DNA of 41,198 bases from an uncultured Alistipes sp. (GCA_944321955.1 CALUNG010000016.1:1-41198); one strand, 5' to 3'. Counted from the stretch's first letter, positions 17,568 to 25,910 are shown. Notes: generated from the sequence alone by a model not told the origin. Translations and numbers: made by a program.

Positions 17568-18428
17568 CTACTTCAAACCCCTGTCCAGACGGTATTTCAT
17601 GGGAGACAATCCTGTCCTGCGTTGGAAGAACTTGCCGAAGACCGACTGGTCGGAGAATCCGAGGGCATCGGCGATTTTTTTGATGTCCATGTCGCTGCTT
17701 TCGAGCAGTCTGCGGGCTTCGGCGCATATCAGTTCCGAAATGTGGAAGCGTACCGTATGTCCCGACGTGGATTTTACGATGCGCGACAGGTATGTTGTCG
17801 ATATGTTGAGCTTGTCGGCATAGAACGCTATGTCATGATGGCTTTTGTAGTGGTTTACGGCGAGCCGTTTGAAGTTTCGGAATATCTCGGTCGAACGTCG
17901 GATTATGCATGCCTGCTTCCCGGCATGGCTTCGGCACATGATGTCCGATACCTGCAGCAACAGAAAACTGCACAGATGCATGGCTATGCCGTCGTCGTAG
18001 AGGCTGAAGTTGCGCAGCGAATCCGAAAACAGGTCGATTGTCTTGTGCAGATAGTCGAGCTCGTTCGGTTCCAGTCTTATGGCCGGCAGTTCGTCGCCGG
18101 CAGCGAATCTGGAGAGCTGGTTGTACATGGGTTGTCCGTCCGGCAGACGGTCGAAATAGTCCGGTCGTATGTAGAGGCATGACATGACCATGTCATGGCT
18201 GCAACTCTCCAGTCGGCATGTCATGCTTGGCGAGAGTACGGCGAGCCAACGTCTGGACAATACCGGTCTCTTCTCACCGAATGAAACGGTGACTGTTCCG
18301 TTTGAGACCAACAGAATGTAGAATCCATGACGCAAAACCGCTCCTCCGCCGTCAAATAGCCGGCTGTTGATACTATACAGATAGATATTATGGTTCCTGC
18401 CTGCCTTTTCTATATCCAATACTCCCAT
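17568..18428 (-). CDS. AraC family transcriptional regulator
   Basis: A 286-residue regulator from the ATG at 18428; a TTG further upstream overlaps a promoter box and is rejected. The N-terminal part (GGGAVLRHGFYILLVSNGTVTVSFGEKRPVL) looks like a cupin ligand-binding domain. The C-terminal DNA-binding domain, about residues 185-283, has both helix-turn-helix units: DIAFYADKLNISTTYLSRIVKSTSGHTV, then MDIKKIADALGFSDQSVFGKFFQRRTGLSPMKYR. It is divergent from the membrane/kinase fusion gene at 18554 and may control it; the effector is unknown. Confidence 0.94.
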   Translation of the reverse strand: MGVLDIEKAGRNHNIYLYSINSRLFDGGGAVLRHGFYILLVSNGTVTVSFGEKRPVLSRRWLAVLSPSMTCRLESCSHDMVMSCLYIRPDYFDRLPDGQPMYNQLSRFAAGDELPAIRLEPNELDYLHKTIDLFSDSLRNFSLYDDGIAMHLCSFLLLQVSDIMCRSHAGKQACIIRRSTEIFRNFKRLAVNHYKSHHDIAFYADKLNISTTYLSRIVKSTSGHTVRFHISELICAEARRLLESSDMDIKKIADALGFSDQSVFGKFFQRRTGLSPMKYRLDRGLK

Positions 18429-18446
18429 GCCGTACTGTTTTGCATG

Positions 18447-18477
18447 CAAATTTAATTATTGTTTCGTTTTTGACCAA
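18447..18477 (-). promoter_or_regulatory. Promoter of the AraC gene
   Basis: Minus-strand TAAATTTG (18447-18454) fits the -7 box, with TTG at 18475-18477 after a 20-nt spacer as the -33 element. The -7 box overlaps the upstream TTG codon, so the ATG at 18428 is the start. Confidence 0.65.
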
Positions 18478-18553
18478 TAACGGTTCTTTTTTCATTATAT
18501 AAAAAGCCCGAACAACAAGAACTTTGCACCATCCAAAAAACAGAGTTTCATAT

Positions 18554-19846
18554 ATGAGTGTTTATACAATTCGGCGTTATATTTTGTTTGCCGTATCACT
18601 GTTTGTCAATTCGCTCGGTATTGCCTTCATAACCAAGGCATTGCTGGGAACATCGCCGATTACAAGCGTCACTTACGTTTTGAGCATGTTCACACCTCTC
18701 ACGATGGGCGTGTGGACCATAATATTGAATTTGCTGTTCGTTGTGCTGGAACTTCCGCTGATGTCGCGGGCCGAATTGAAGTCCGATTATCGCATGTTTC
18801 TGTTGCAGATACCTGTTTCGTTGTGTTTCGGTACCTTTATCGACATTTCGATGTCGTTGCTGTTCTGGCTCAATCCCGGACAGTACATGTTGCAGATATT
18901 GTGTCTGCTTGTCGGTTGCGTGATACTTGCCATGGGCATAACTCTCGAGGTCAAGGCCAATGCCGCCATGATGTCGGGCGAATATTTCGTCAGGGTCATT
19001 TCGCGGCGTTTCCGCAAGGAGTTCGGATATGTCAAACTCGGATTCGACATAACGCTTCTCTGTATTGCGTGTCTGTTGTCGCTGATCTTCATGTCGGGCA
19101 TTTACGGTGTGCGTGAAGGTACTGTTGTGGCGGCTCTGCTTGTCGGCCCCATAGTCCATTTCGTTACGCCGTGGTACCGTTTCCTCGACAAGTGGATCGA
19201 TGGTGACAAGAGTGCTGTTGCAGCCAAAATACGGTCGTCTAACAATATAGTCGTTACCATAGCACGTGAATACGGCAGCGGCGGGCATATCCTCGGCGAG
19301 ATGATTGCCCGGAAGCTCGGCATAAAGTTTTATGACCGTGAATTCATATCGATGGCTGCACGCGAGAGCGGTATGGACGAGCAGTATATCCGAAAGAACG
19401 AACAGTCCATACCTTCGTTCTGGCTGAAGTGTCTGTTCAACGGTAATGGCTCCGTGGAACGCAGCCTGTCCTCCGATGACGTGCTTTTCGTAGCCGAAAG
19501 CAAGATCATACAGGAGATCGCCGAACGTGAATCGTGCGTGATAATCGGCCGATGCGCCGATTTCGTGCTCAACGATTATCCCAATGTCATTAAGGTATTC
19601 TGTTATTCCGATATGTCAAGCGAGGTCTCGCGTTGCATCTCGGAGTACGGCATAGATGCAGACAATGCCGAAACAGAGATCCGTCGCATCAACCGTAACC
19701 GTATTACCCACTACGAATACTATACCGGCATGAAGTGGGGTGAGCCGCATCACTACAATCTGATGATCAATACAGGCAGCATAGACCTCAAGACCGCGTG
19801 CCAGTTGATAGTTGACGTTTATAATAATCGTCGCAAGAAGGCGTAG
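18554..19846 (+). CDS. YczE-like membrane protein fused to a cytidylate kinase-like domain
   Basis: A 430-residue two-domain protein. Residues about 1-205 hold five or six membrane segments: RRYILFAVSLFVNSLGIAF, ITSVTYVLSMFTPLTMGVWTI and others, ending GTVVAALLVGPIVHF. This resembles YczE/DUF6198 membrane proteins. From about residue 223 a cytosolic domain begins NIVVTIAREYGSGGHILGEMIARKLGIKFYDREFI, the pattern of cytidylate kinase-like proteins (PF13189 type). It continues with SCVIIGRCADFVL, CYSDM and ITHYEYYTGMKWG. The substrate is unknown. It is divergent from an AraC regulator and followed by a terminator at 19865-19898. Confidence 0.88.
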   Translation: MSVYTIRRYILFAVSLFVNSLGIAFITKALLGTSPITSVTYVLSMFTPLTMGVWTIILNLLFVVLELPLMSRAELKSDYRMFLLQIPVSLCFGTFIDISMSLLFWLNPGQYMLQILCLLVGCVILAMGITLEVKANAAMMSGEYFVRVISRRFRKEFGYVKLGFDITLLCIACLLSLIFMSGIYGVREGTVVAALLVGPIVHFVTPWYRFLDKWIDGDKSAVAAKIRSSNNIVVTIAREYGSGGHILGEMIARKLGIKFYDREFISMAARESGMDEQYIRKNEQSIPSFWLKCLFNGNGSVERSLSSDDVLFVAESKIIQEIAERESCVIIGRCADFVLNDYPNVIKVFCYSDMSSEVSRCISEYGIDADNAETEIRRINRNRITHYEYYTGMKWGEPHHYNLMINTGSIDLKTACQLIVDVYNNRRKKA

Positions 19847-19864
19847 TCGTTATGAATACCAAAC

Positions 19865-19898
19865 AAAAAGGTCCGCAACATCGGTTGCGGACCTTTTT
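19865..19898. terminator. Bidirectional terminator between convergent genes
   Basis: Perfect 15-bp stem (19865-19879 with 19884-19898), loop ATCG, ending in TTTTT on both strands. It serves the plus-strand kinase fusion gene and the minus-strand GGGtGRT gene. Confidence 0.93.
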
Positions 19899-19916
19899 GT
19901 TTGCATGAACCCGGGA

Positions 19917-20921
19917 TTATTTGTTCATTGCCTGCTGAACGGCTACGGCGATGGCTACCGTTGCGCCGACCATCGGGTTGTTGCCCATTCCGAGGAATCC
20001 CATCATCTCGACGTGTGCCGGAACCGACGACGAACCTGCGAACTGAGCATCGGAGTGCATGCGGCCCATCGTATCGGTCATACCGTACGAAGCGGGACCT
20101 GCAGCCATGTTGTCGGGGTGGAGCGTACGTCCCGTACCGCCGCCCGATGCAACCGAGAAGTAGGGCTTGCCGGCGAGGACACGCTCCTTCTTGTAGGTAC
20201 CTGCAACGGGGTGCTGGAAACGGGTCGGGTTGGTAGAGTTACCCGTGATCGATACGTCTACATCCTCTTTCCACATGATGGCTACGCCTTCACGTACATC
20301 GTCGGCGCCATAGCAGCGAACCTTTGCACGCAGACCGGTCGAGTAGGGTATGGTCTCCACTTCCTTGACCTCACCTGTGTAGTAGTCGAACTGGGTGCGG
20401 ACGTATGTAAAGCCGTTGATACGCGAGATGATCTTGGCGGCATCCTTGCCCAGACCGTTGAGGATCACGCGAAGCGGGGTCTTGCGGACCTTGTTTGCCA
20501 TTTCGGCGATCTTGATGGCACCTTCGGCTGCGGCGAAGGACTCGTGGCCGGCCAGGAAGGCGAAGCACTTGGTCTCCTCGCGGAGCAGACGTGCAGCCAG
20601 GTTGCCGTGACCGAGACCTACCTTACGGTCGTCGGCTACGGATCCGGGGATACAGAAAGCCTGCAGGCCTTCGCCGATAGCCTCGGCGGCCGAAGCGGCA
20701 TCCTTGCAACCCTTCTTTATAGCGATGGCGGCACCTACGACGTAGGCCCACTTTGCATTCTCGAAGCAGATGGGCTGGGTCTCTTCGCACATCTTGTAGG
20801 GATCGATGCCCTTCTCCGTGCAAATAGCCTTGGCCTCTTCCACACCGTTTATACCATATTGAGCAAGCACGGCATTGATTTTATCTATGCGGCGCTCGTA
20901 GCTTTCAAACAAACTTGCCAT
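19917..20921 (-). CDS. GGGtGRT family protein
   Basis: A 334-residue cytoplasmic protein carrying the family signature SGGGTGRTLHPDNMA in its second half. Other visible stretches are MASLFESYERRIDKINAVL at the start, GVDPYK-like 'GIDPYKMCEETQPICFENAKWAYVVGAA' with two Cys, and SSVPAHVEMMGFLGMGNNPMVGATVAIAVA at the end. No enzyme activity is established to my knowledge. It is encoded 37 nt after a NifU-like scaffold gene, and I recall such pairs as common in anaerobes. An Fe-S or redox role is a reasonable but unproven inference. Confidence 0.88.
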   Translation of the reverse strand: MASLFESYERRIDKINAVLAQYGINGVEEAKAICTEKGIDPYKMCEETQPICFENAKWAYVVGAAIAIKKGCKDAASAAEAIGEGLQAFCIPGSVADDRKVGLGHGNLAARLLREETKCFAFLAGHESFAAAEGAIKIAEMANKVRKTPLRVILNGLGKDAAKIISRINGFTYVRTQFDYYTGEVKEVETIPYSTGLRAKVRCYGADDVREGVAIMWKEDVDVSITGNSTNPTRFQHPVAGTYKKERVLAGKPYFSVASGGGTGRTLHPDNMAAGPASYGMTDTMGRMHSDAQFAGSSSVPAHVEMMGFLGMGNNPMVGATVAIAVAVQQAMNK

Positions 20922-20958
20922 AATTTCAAAGATTATTTATTCGGTTTGACAATGTGGA

Positions 20959-21651
20959 TTACTCTTTACGCGGGTCGATGTATTTTACGGCATCGTCGAA
21001 GCGTCCATAGTGGCCCTTGGCCTTCTCGATTGCTTCGTTTGCGTCGACGCCCTTGCGTACCATCTCCATTACCTTTCCGAGATGAACGAATTCGTAACCG
21101 ATAACCTCGTCGTTGGCATCGAGGGCCATGCGGGTGCAGTAGCCTTCAGCCATTTCGAGATAGCGGGTACCTTTGGCCAGCGTACCGAACATTGTACCTA
21201 CCTGCGAACGGAGACCTTTGCCGAGGTCCTCGAGCGAAGCGCCGATAACCAGACCGCCCTCCGAGAATGCAGACTGTGTACGTCCGTAAACGATCTGCTT
21301 GAAGAGCTCACGCATTGCGGTGTTGATGGCATCGCAAACCAGGTCCGTGTTGAGGGCCTCGAGGATCGTTTTGCCGGGAAGGATTTCCGATGCCATTGCG
21401 GCCGAGTGGGTCATGCCCGAGCAGCCGATGGTCTCGACCAGAGCCTCCTGAATGATACCGTCCTTTACGTTGAGCGTAAGCTTGCAGGCTCCCTGCTGGG
21501 GGGCGCACCAACCGATACCGTGAGTAAGGCCCGAAATATCCTTAATCTCTTTCGCGCGAACCCATTTGCCCTCCTCCGGAATAGGAGCGCACTCGTGATT
21601 TGCACCTTTCTTTACGCAGCACATCTGCTGCACTTCTTGAGAGTAAATCAT
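20959..21651 (-). CDS. NifU-like Fe-S cluster assembly scaffold protein
   Basis: A 230-residue protein of the IscU/NifU N-terminal type. It holds WCAPQQGACKLTLNVKDGIIQEALVETIGCSGMTHSAAMASEIL with Cys residues at the expected cluster-binding places. EALNTDLVCDAINTAMRELFKQIVYGRTQSAF follows. The N-terminus adds QQMCCVKKGANHECAPIPEEGKW, and the C-terminal part is longer than IscU. It is not a classical NifU. It is paired with the GGGtGRT gene downstream and is the first gene of that operon. Confidence 0.87.
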   Translation of the reverse strand: MIYSQEVQQMCCVKKGANHECAPIPEEGKWVRAKEIKDISGLTHGIGWCAPQQGACKLTLNVKDGIIQEALVETIGCSGMTHSAAMASEILPGKTILEALNTDLVCDAINTAMRELFKQIVYGRTQSAFSEGGLVIGASLEDLGKGLRSQVGTMFGTLAKGTRYLEMAEGYCTRMALDANDEVIGYEFVHLGKVMEMVRKGVDANEAIEKAKGHYGRFDDAVKYIDPRKE

Positions 21652-21721
21652 AGTTTAATTTTTTAAGCCGTTATTTGTTATGCCTGTTTATTCTGTTCTG
21701 GCGCAATGCGTAATTGCGTCG

Positions 21722-21729
21722 CAAAGATA
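21722..21729 (-). promoter_or_regulatory. -7 box TATCTTTG for the NifU-like/GGGtGRT operon
   Basis: Minus-strand TATCTTTG fits TAnnTTTG and lies about 70 nt before the ATG at 21651. A -33 TTTG at the proper distance is not clear. The rest of 21730-21865 holds no convincing gene. Confidence 0.6.
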
Positions 21730-21865
21730 ACAAAAAATGGAAATATAAAATATCGGTACGCTCAGCCTTTTGTTTAATTTTCCGCAAATCTTCGGCGCAC
21801 GGTTCTGCCGCAGGTGTTGTTGCAACCCGAAGTCGGCTCAAGCTGTGCCTCGTCAACGGCTGAAA

Positions 21866-22351
21866 CTACTTCTCGGCGTTTCTGAACGTGAAGTATTTGG
21901 CGGCGAGGAAACTGTACACGGCCGATATTACTGTCGTTATAAGTTTAGACGGGGTTGCCCATATCCCGCATGTCTCGACCAGTACCTTCATGCATACGTA
22001 GTTCAGCAGTATGGCACCGGCTACCGTCAGGGCATATCTTGCCAGCTGCGCATGTGTTGCCACGGGCGAGTGTCTGAATGCCACGTTGCGGTTGAGCCAG
22101 AATCCGGTGAAGAACGTAATCGGGAATACGAGCACCAGAGCGGCGATATGCGGCGAGACGACTACAAATCCAAGGTCGATATACCGTTTGCATATAACGA
22201 AGTGGTACAGCAGGAAGTACCATACCGAATCGAGTATCATGTTCGATACGCCGCACACTCCGTATCTGAAGAGCTGACGGGGTACTATTGCGGCTACGGG
22301 TCGTATGTACAGAGCGTCGATTCCCTTGGTTATGATCTCCGACAGGCGCAT
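21866..22351 (-). CDS. GtrA family membrane protein
   Basis: A 161-residue protein with four membrane segments in the GtrA pattern: LFRYGVCGVSNMILDSVWYFLLYHFVI, IAALVLVFPITFFTGFWLNRNVAF, ARYALTVAGAILLNYVCMKVLV and LITTVISAVYSFLAAKYFTFRN. GtrA proteins act in export or flipping of polyprenyl-linked sugars, often with a glycosyltransferase; none is adjacent here. I choose the ATG at 22351, whose first base overlaps the TAA of the preceding gene (TAATG); a GTG at 22375 is an alternative. Last gene of a five-gene operon. Confidence 0.87.
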   Translation of the reverse strand: MRLSEIITKGIDALYIRPVAAIVPRQLFRYGVCGVSNMILDSVWYFLLYHFVICKRYIDLGFVVVSPHIAALVLVFPITFFTGFWLNRNVAFRHSPVATHAQLARYALTVAGAILLNYVCMKVLVETCGIWATPSKLITTVISAVYSFLAAKYFTFRNAEK

Positions 22352-23292
22352 TACTCCTTTTTGCTGTAAACCCACATGTCACGGAACAGACGGGCGAGCG
22401 AATCCATGTATGCGAAACATTCCACGCGGTCGTCGCTTTCGTAAACCGTTACCATGTAGCGCGAACCGTATCCGTAAACCTTGCAGTGCAGGTTCCCGGC
22501 CTTTTGCTTGGCCTCCTTGACTGCCCGGAACGCATTTTCGGGTGTCGAATATATTCCGAGCACCACATAGTGGCGTCCGGGCGTGCTCGTAAGGATGCTG
22601 TTGGCCTCTTCGTCGCTGTTCGGTGCCGTCGATGCGGGATTTGTCTCCGCATTTGCCGTCTGTGCCGATGTCGGCGTCTCTTCATTGCCGGTGGTTGCGG
22701 CCGTAGCAGCCGTTGCCGTCTCCGGAGTTGTGACAGTCTCTTCCGTTGTGTCAGTTGTCTCCGCAACTGTATTTTCAGTTGCGGCTGCAACATTATTCCG
22801 CTTTGAGGGCTTGTCGTCTCCGTTGCGGTTGTCCAGAACGACATATCCGGCAACCGCAAGTGCGAAGATGCAGCAGATGGCCGCAAACGAGTAGAGTACG
22901 GTATTGTGACGCGGTTTTATTTTTACTCGTTCATGACCTTGTTTGTTTATCTCGTCGGCGAACTGGTCGCACATGACGAAACTGCCATGTTTCAACACTC
23001 CGACACCCTTTATCGTAAGGGCTTCGTCGTCGAGCGCCTGCGTCAGCCATTCGTCGAACATCTCATGAGCCTTTTCGGCGTCGACACCGGCCGCACGTGC
23101 AATCTCCTCCTCGAGCGATACGCCGCGGCGCTGCTCCGTGAAAGCCACGATCCTGCGCGGCTGTTCCATGCTCGTCCGCGAGACGCGCTTGGCTCCGAAT
23201 ATCTCGGTAAACAATGATCCTATACCCGGCAGATATAGTTCCCTTCCTGCCGCGAGTACGTTATGGGCCAGAGTGTCGATTTGTTCTACCAT
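22351..23292 (-). CDS. CCDC81-like HU domain and SPOR domain protein
   Basis: A 313-residue protein. The N-terminal ~130 residues (GRELYLPGIGSLFTEIFG, then FDEWLTQALDDEALTIKGVGVLKHGSF) look like the HU-related repeats found in bacterial CCDC81-type proteins. One membrane segment follows (VLYSFAAICCIFALAVAGYVVL, near residues 132-153). Then comes a Thr/Ala/Glu-rich periplasmic linker and a C-terminal SPOR domain (RHYVVLGIYSTPENAFRAVKEAK). SPOR domains bind denuded peptidoglycan at division sites, so this is likely a cell-division or envelope protein. It overlaps lgt by 7 nt. Confidence 0.86.
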   Translation of the reverse strand: MVEQIDTLAHNVLAAGRELYLPGIGSLFTEIFGAKRVSRTSMEQPRRIVAFTEQRRGVSLEEEIARAAGVDAEKAHEMFDEWLTQALDDEALTIKGVGVLKHGSFVMCDQFADEINKQGHERVKIKPRHNTVLYSFAAICCIFALAVAGYVVLDNRNGDDKPSKRNNVAAATENTVAETTDTTEETVTTPETATAATAATTGNEETPTSAQTANAETNPASTAPNSDEEANSILTSTPGRHYVVLGIYSTPENAFRAVKEAKQKAGNLHCKVYGYGSRYMVTVYESDDRVECFAYMDSLARLFRDMWVYSKKE

Positions 23293-24188
23293 TTTGGACT
23301 CTTCTTTTTATGAGACTTGTTTTTTGGTTCGGTGTTATTGGTTCCTGACTGTTGATGTTGGGCGGCAGGCTGTACTGCCGGTCTCGAGAAACCGCGGTAG
23401 ATCATGTATATGCCGAGCAATATGAACGGAATGCTCAGTATCTGACCCATGTCGAGTGCCATTCCCTTTTCGAAGTCGACCTGCTCGATCTTTATGAATT
23501 CGATCAGGAAGCGCGTGAGGAATATGCCCTCGAGTCCCACGCCGAAGAGTACTCCCGGACGTCGGCGTCCGATATCTTTGGCGTAGTACATGTATGCCAG
23601 TACCGCAAAAGTTATCAGGTAGCAGAATGCCTCGTACAGTTGCGTGGGGTGCTGTGCCGGGATCGATTCGAGTGGTACGCCCGGATAAAGCCTTACGAAC
23701 TTGAAGGCCCAGGGAACCGTCGTGACGTTGCCTACGATCTCCGAGTTGAAGAGGTTGCCCAGACGAACGATCGCTCCGCCTATACCTACGGGTATCATTA
23801 TGCGGTCGAGCGACCAGATGTACGGCATCTTGTTCTTGCGCGAGAAGAGCCACAGTCCGATGAGCAGACCTATGGCGGCTCCGTGACTTGCCATGCCGCC
23901 GTCGCGTATGCCGGTGATTATCTCCCACGGACGCGCCAGATAGTTTTCCGGCTCGTAGAATAGGCAGTGGCCTACTCTTGCACCGATGATTGTGGCAAGG
24001 GTGCCGTAGATGAATATCGAGTCGGCTATTTTCTGATCGAGGCCTTCCCTCTTGCAGAAGTTGTTGAACATGTAGCCGCCGAGCAGCAGCGCAATGGCCC
24101 ACATCAGGCCGTAGTATCGAATGTCGAATGAGCCTATCGAGAAGAGTACTGGATTGAAGTCCCAGACGACCACAAGGTTGTGCAACAT
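23286..24188 (-). CDS. lgt: Prolipoprotein diacylglyceryl transferase
   Basis: Lgt moves diacylglycerol from phosphatidylglycerol to the lipobox cysteine of prolipoproteins, the first lipidation step, in the inner membrane. The 300-residue sequence starts with FNPVLFSIGSFDIRYYGLMWAIA and holds GARVGHCLFYEP and DGGMASHGAAIG (the catalytic His region, usually HGG, here HGA). RLGNLFNSEIVG matches the Lgt signature and HPTQLYEA follows. Several membrane helices are visible. The last 30 residues are a basic, Gln/Lys-rich tail. It serves lipoproteins such as those at 1708, 5531 and 39741. Confidence 0.96.
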   Translation of the reverse strand: MLHNLVVVWDFNPVLFSIGSFDIRYYGLMWAIALLLGGYMFNNFCKREGLDQKIADSIFIYGTLATIIGARVGHCLFYEPENYLARPWEIITGIRDGGMASHGAAIGLLIGLWLFSRKNKMPYIWSLDRIMIPVGIGGAIVRLGNLFNSEIVGNVTTVPWAFKFVRLYPGVPLESIPAQHPTQLYEAFCYLITFAVLAYMYYAKDIGRRRPGVLFGVGLEGIFLTRFLIEFIKIEQVDFEKGMALDMGQILSIPFILLGIYMIYRGFSRPAVQPAAQHQQSGTNNTEPKNKSHKKKSPKW

Positions 24189-24192
24189 ATGA

Positions 24193-25245
24193 CTAACGGT
24201 TGTCTATCTCCTTTTTGCTTGCCTTCTTGAGTGTGAACGAGAACGTACTGCCGACGCCGAGTTCGCTGCGTACGGTGATGCGTTCGCCGTGAGCCTCGAT
24301 AATGTGCTTGACGATTGCCAGACCGAGGCCGGTGCCGCCCTGTTCGCGTGAACGGCCCTTGTCCGTGCGGTAGAAACGCTCGAAGATACGCTGGGTATCC
24401 TCCTTGCTTATGCCCAGACCGTTGTCCTCGACCTCGATCAGTATCTTGTCGATCATGTCGCGGAAGCGTACGGTCGTGGTTCCGCCCTTCTTGCCGTAGT
24501 GTATGGAGTTGATTATCAGATTTACGAGAACCTGTCCGATGTAGTGCTTGTCGGCAACGACCATGAATGGCGACGGCAGGTTGTCGGACCCCTTCACGAT
24601 TATGGTTATCTCCTTCTTTCTGGCCTCCATTTCGCTCTGGTCGGCAATCTCCTTGGCCAGAGCCACGATGTCGAAGGTCTGGAGTTTCATCTGGTTCATG
24701 TCGCTCTCAAGACGCGATATGGTGTCGAGGTCGTTTATGATGTTGATCATGCGGTCGATACTCTTCTCGGCACGCTCGAGGTATGTACGGTTTATCAGTT
24801 CGTCTTCGAGACCGCCGTCGAGCAGCGTCGTTATGTACCCCTGGATATTGAAGATAGGGGTCTTCAGTTCATGGGCTACATTGCCGAGATACTGTTTGCG
24901 GAACTTTTCGGTCTCTTTCAGACGGGCAATTTCCTTGTCGTTGTCGTCGGCCCATGCGGTCAATTCACGCGAAACATCCTCGACATGCTTGTCCTTGAGC
25001 TCATCGAGAATCTCTGTCGTGTGCACGTCGCGTGACAGTACAATGGAGTATATCGGCTTGAGTTTGTATGCCACGTATTTGTACATCATCAGCAGCGAGA
25101 ACAGAGCGATGGCGGCGAATACGCCAACGGCGACAAGCAGTGTCACCCACCATGCGGCATGCATGCAAATCGAAACGATCGTCACGCAGATGGTGGCGAC
25201 GAGCGCAATCAGAAGCGAAGCTCCTTCCTTGGTCTTGATAACCAT
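24193..25245 (-). CDS. Sensor histidine kinase, PhoR-like, without an adjacent regulator
   Basis: A 350-residue kinase. Two membrane segments (about residues 10-28 and 31-52) lie next to each other with almost no periplasmic loop. The cytosolic part has YLGNVAHELKTPIFNIQGYI (phosphoacceptor His in the H box), then NLIINSIHYG (N box), VEDNGLGISKED (G1), FERFYR (F box) and GGTGLGLAIVKHII (G2). All catalytic boxes are intact. No response-regulator gene lies beside it; the upstream neighbour is an S24-fold regulator, 4 nt away. The short loop suggests it senses a membrane or internal signal. Confidence 0.93.
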   Translation of the reverse strand: MVIKTKEGASLLIALVATICVTIVSICMHAAWWVTLLVAVGVFAAIALFSLLMMYKYVAYKLKPIYSIVLSRDVHTTEILDELKDKHVEDVSRELTAWADDNDKEIARLKETEKFRKQYLGNVAHELKTPIFNIQGYITTLLDGGLEDELINRTYLERAEKSIDRMINIINDLDTISRLESDMNQMKLQTFDIVALAKEIADQSEMEARKKEITIIVKGSDNLPSPFMVVADKHYIGQVLVNLIINSIHYGKKGGTTTVRFRDMIDKILIEVEDNGLGISKEDTQRIFERFYRTDKGRSREQGGTGLGLAIVKHIIEAHGERITVRSELGVGSTFSFTLKKASKKEIDNR

Positions 25246-25249
25246 AACG

Positions 25250-25879
25250 TCAGTTGTTTATAATCAATTTGCCTTCGACATGGTATAGCGCTTCGATATC
25301 CGCAACGGCTACTGTCATGTCGTCGAAATGTTTACGGTCGCCGGCCACGAGCTTGATGTCGCTTCGGGTTTCGGCGGCTCTCAATTTACGCAAAGTTACG
25401 AATTTTTCGCAAACAACAACGTATTCGTCGCCTAAAATTATTGCATCCGTGTCTGTCTTCTTTATGATTACGACCGTCCCGGGAGGAGTCGCATGGCCCA
25501 TGGCCTGCCCGTTGTATACCATGGCCATGTCGCAGTGCCCGAGTTGAGGTATGAACATTACGGATGACGGTTTGATGGAGTCGATGTTTCGGAGCGATGT
25601 TTCGATGTCGCAATTGTAGAACGGGATTTGCAATGCGCCGGAACTGTTCGAGGCGAACATGCTGCCTTCGCCCGTGAGTATCCAGGCTTTGCTTATTTCT
25701 GGAAAACGGGCGACGATTCTTTCGGCCACGTCGCGCGAGATGCCGTTGTTGCCGCGTTTTATCTGATACAGGTTTTCACCGTAGGGGAGCCCGATGTACC
25801 TGGCAAAGTAGTTGGTCGTCATGTTAGCCCATGTGATTATGGCATAAATTCTCTCCCAATTACTGTTGTTTTGTGTCAT
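25250..25879 (-). CDS. XRE/S24-like transcriptional regulator with lost catalytic residues
   Basis: A 209-residue protein. The N-terminal helix-turn-helix (NYFARYIGLPYGENLYQIKRGNNGISRDVAERIVARFPEISKAWILTGEGSMF) resembles phage-type repressors of Bacteroidota. The C-terminal half (about residues 95-180) resembles LexA/S24 folds: VYNGQAMGHATPPGTVVII aligns with the GDSM motif, with the nucleophile Ser replaced by Ala126. FVTLRKL aligns with the catalytic Lys region, where Arg164 stands in place of Lys. Self-cleavage is therefore unlikely. It is the first gene of the operon continuing with the histidine kinase and lgt. Confidence 0.8.
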   Translation of the reverse strand: MTQNNSNWERIYAIITWANMTTNYFARYIGLPYGENLYQIKRGNNGISRDVAERIVARFPEISKAWILTGEGSMFASNSSGALQIPFYNCDIETSLRNIDSIKPSSVMFIPQLGHCDMAMVYNGQAMGHATPPGTVVIIKKTDTDAIILGDEYVVVCEKFVTLRKLRAAETRSDIKLVAGDRKHFDDMTVAVADIEALYHVEGKLIINN

Positions 25880-25910
25880 AATTCAAAAAAAAATTGCATC
25901 TTTGCACGAC

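Noticed and set aside
17445-17727. Extended N-terminus of the zeta-like protein beginning MRRSPQTARKQRHG
   Set aside because: It covers the end of the AraC gene and the promoter at 17465-17496; the family homology begins only at the MPKLFIIAGCNGAGKT segment.
21671-21856. Possible 61-codon minus-strand gene upstream of the NifU-like gene
   Set aside because: It covers the likely promoter of the NifU-like operon, is highly basic and has no recognisable motif.
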